DNA of 6,241 nt from a bacterium. GTDB taxonomy: Bacteria > UBA9089 > UBA9088. Positions 5,984 through 6,241 of this stretch are shown in pieces; position 1 is the first letter of the stretch; each line of letters opens with the position of its first letter. The translations under genes and the position numbers were made by a program. The notes under the pieces were generated by a model that saw nothing but the letters and a program-made list of their open reading frames with translations, made no database searches and was not told the origin of the DNA. The DNA is taken from positions 1 to 6,241 of the forward strand of contig DNCM01000057.1 in assembly GCA_003498085.1 (NCBI GenBank). The letters run 5' to 3'.

Positions 5984-6241
5984 TCAAAAACTTTCATAAC
6001 CCAACTTGACTGCGTTACCCACAAGGTAACCACCCCCTATACTGTACTCGTTCCTAAAGAGGCTATAGAAATCTTCTAAGATAGGTGGTGGCAGATTTAG
6101 AATACTGGGGTTGATTGTATTGGTGTCTCTTATCAAGATGTCATAGGGACTCATCTTATCTTTCCATCTGTTCTTTCTCTTGTAGTTGAAATATAGTTGA
6201 TAAGTATATGCTTTGGCTTTAAATTCATCAAGGTCTTTGAA
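5984..6241 (-). CDS. Transposase with integrase-type (rve/DDE) catalytic domain, C-terminal fragment
   Basis: Reading the minus strand from the right edge gives 85 residues with no stop until TGA (bases 5986-5984). The fragment has FKDLDEFKAKAYTYQLYFNY (1-20) followed by KRKNRWKDKMSPYDIL (21-36). This resembles the C-terminal end of IS481-like or related rve transposases, in which an aromatic N-Y-(K/R) segment precedes a (T/S)P-x-(D/E)-(I/F)-L motif. A PPPILEDF segment at 51-58 follows. The catalytic D, D and E residues would lie upstream, outside the window, so activity cannot be judged. It converges on argG with 65 bases between stops. The family assignment to IS481 is tentative; transposase C-terminus is likely. 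Confidence 0.7.
   Translation of the reverse strand, partial: FKDLDEFKAKAYTYQLYFNYKRKNRWKDKMSPYDILIRDTNTINPSILNLPPPILEDFYSLFRNEYSIGGGYLVGNAVKLGYESF

Noticed and set aside
6014..6030. Perfect 6-base hairpin GTTACC / GGTAAC with a 5-base loop after argG, considered as a terminator
   Set aside because: No T-tract follows on either strand, the stem is short, and it lies inside the transposase reading frame.

Overview
The window is AT-rich bacterial DNA using the standard code. It carries five protein genes on the plus strand: the end of one, then four whole ones. A truncated gene enters from the right edge on the minus strand. Gene density, short overlaps and Shine-Dalgarno starts are typically bacterial. 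The gene mix (YfhO-type membrane proteins, a DPM1-like glycosyltransferase, a GT-C glycosyltransferase, heptamer tandem repeats inside genes, an insertion-sequence transposase) suits an uncultivated low-GC bacterium. The phylum cannot be fixed from this sequence.

Layout: (1) bases 1-509, C-terminal end of a YfhO-like membrane protein; (2) 497-1195, GT2 polyprenyl-phosphate sugar transferase of the DPM1 type; (3) 1192-2367, multi-membrane-span GT-C (PMT/GT39-like) glycosyltransferase; (4) a 144-base gap with no convincing gene; (5) 2512-4728, a complete second YfhO-like protein, paralogous to the first; (6) 4725-5918, argininosuccinate synthase (argG); (7) 5984-6241, C-terminal end of a DDE/rve-type transposase converging on argG.

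Genes 1-3 overlap by 13 and 4 bases and look like one translationally coupled unit; genes 5-6 overlap by 4 bases and look like a second. By inference, the GT2 enzyme charges a polyprenyl-phosphate carrier with a sugar, and the GT-C and YfhO proteins act with such carriers on the outer face of the membrane. argG is an amino-acid biosynthesis gene that appears to have been placed behind the second YfhO gene.

The most unusual signal is in the two YfhO paralogues. Both carry a 7-base tandem repeat at exactly the same codon position and with the same total insert length, but the repeats are of two different sequence families (GGTRTTG in one, GRGTCAG in the other). The DNA around and after the repeat is about 88% identical between copies, while the protein just upstream is only about half identical. 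This points to partial gene conversion or recombination plus swapping of the repeat array.
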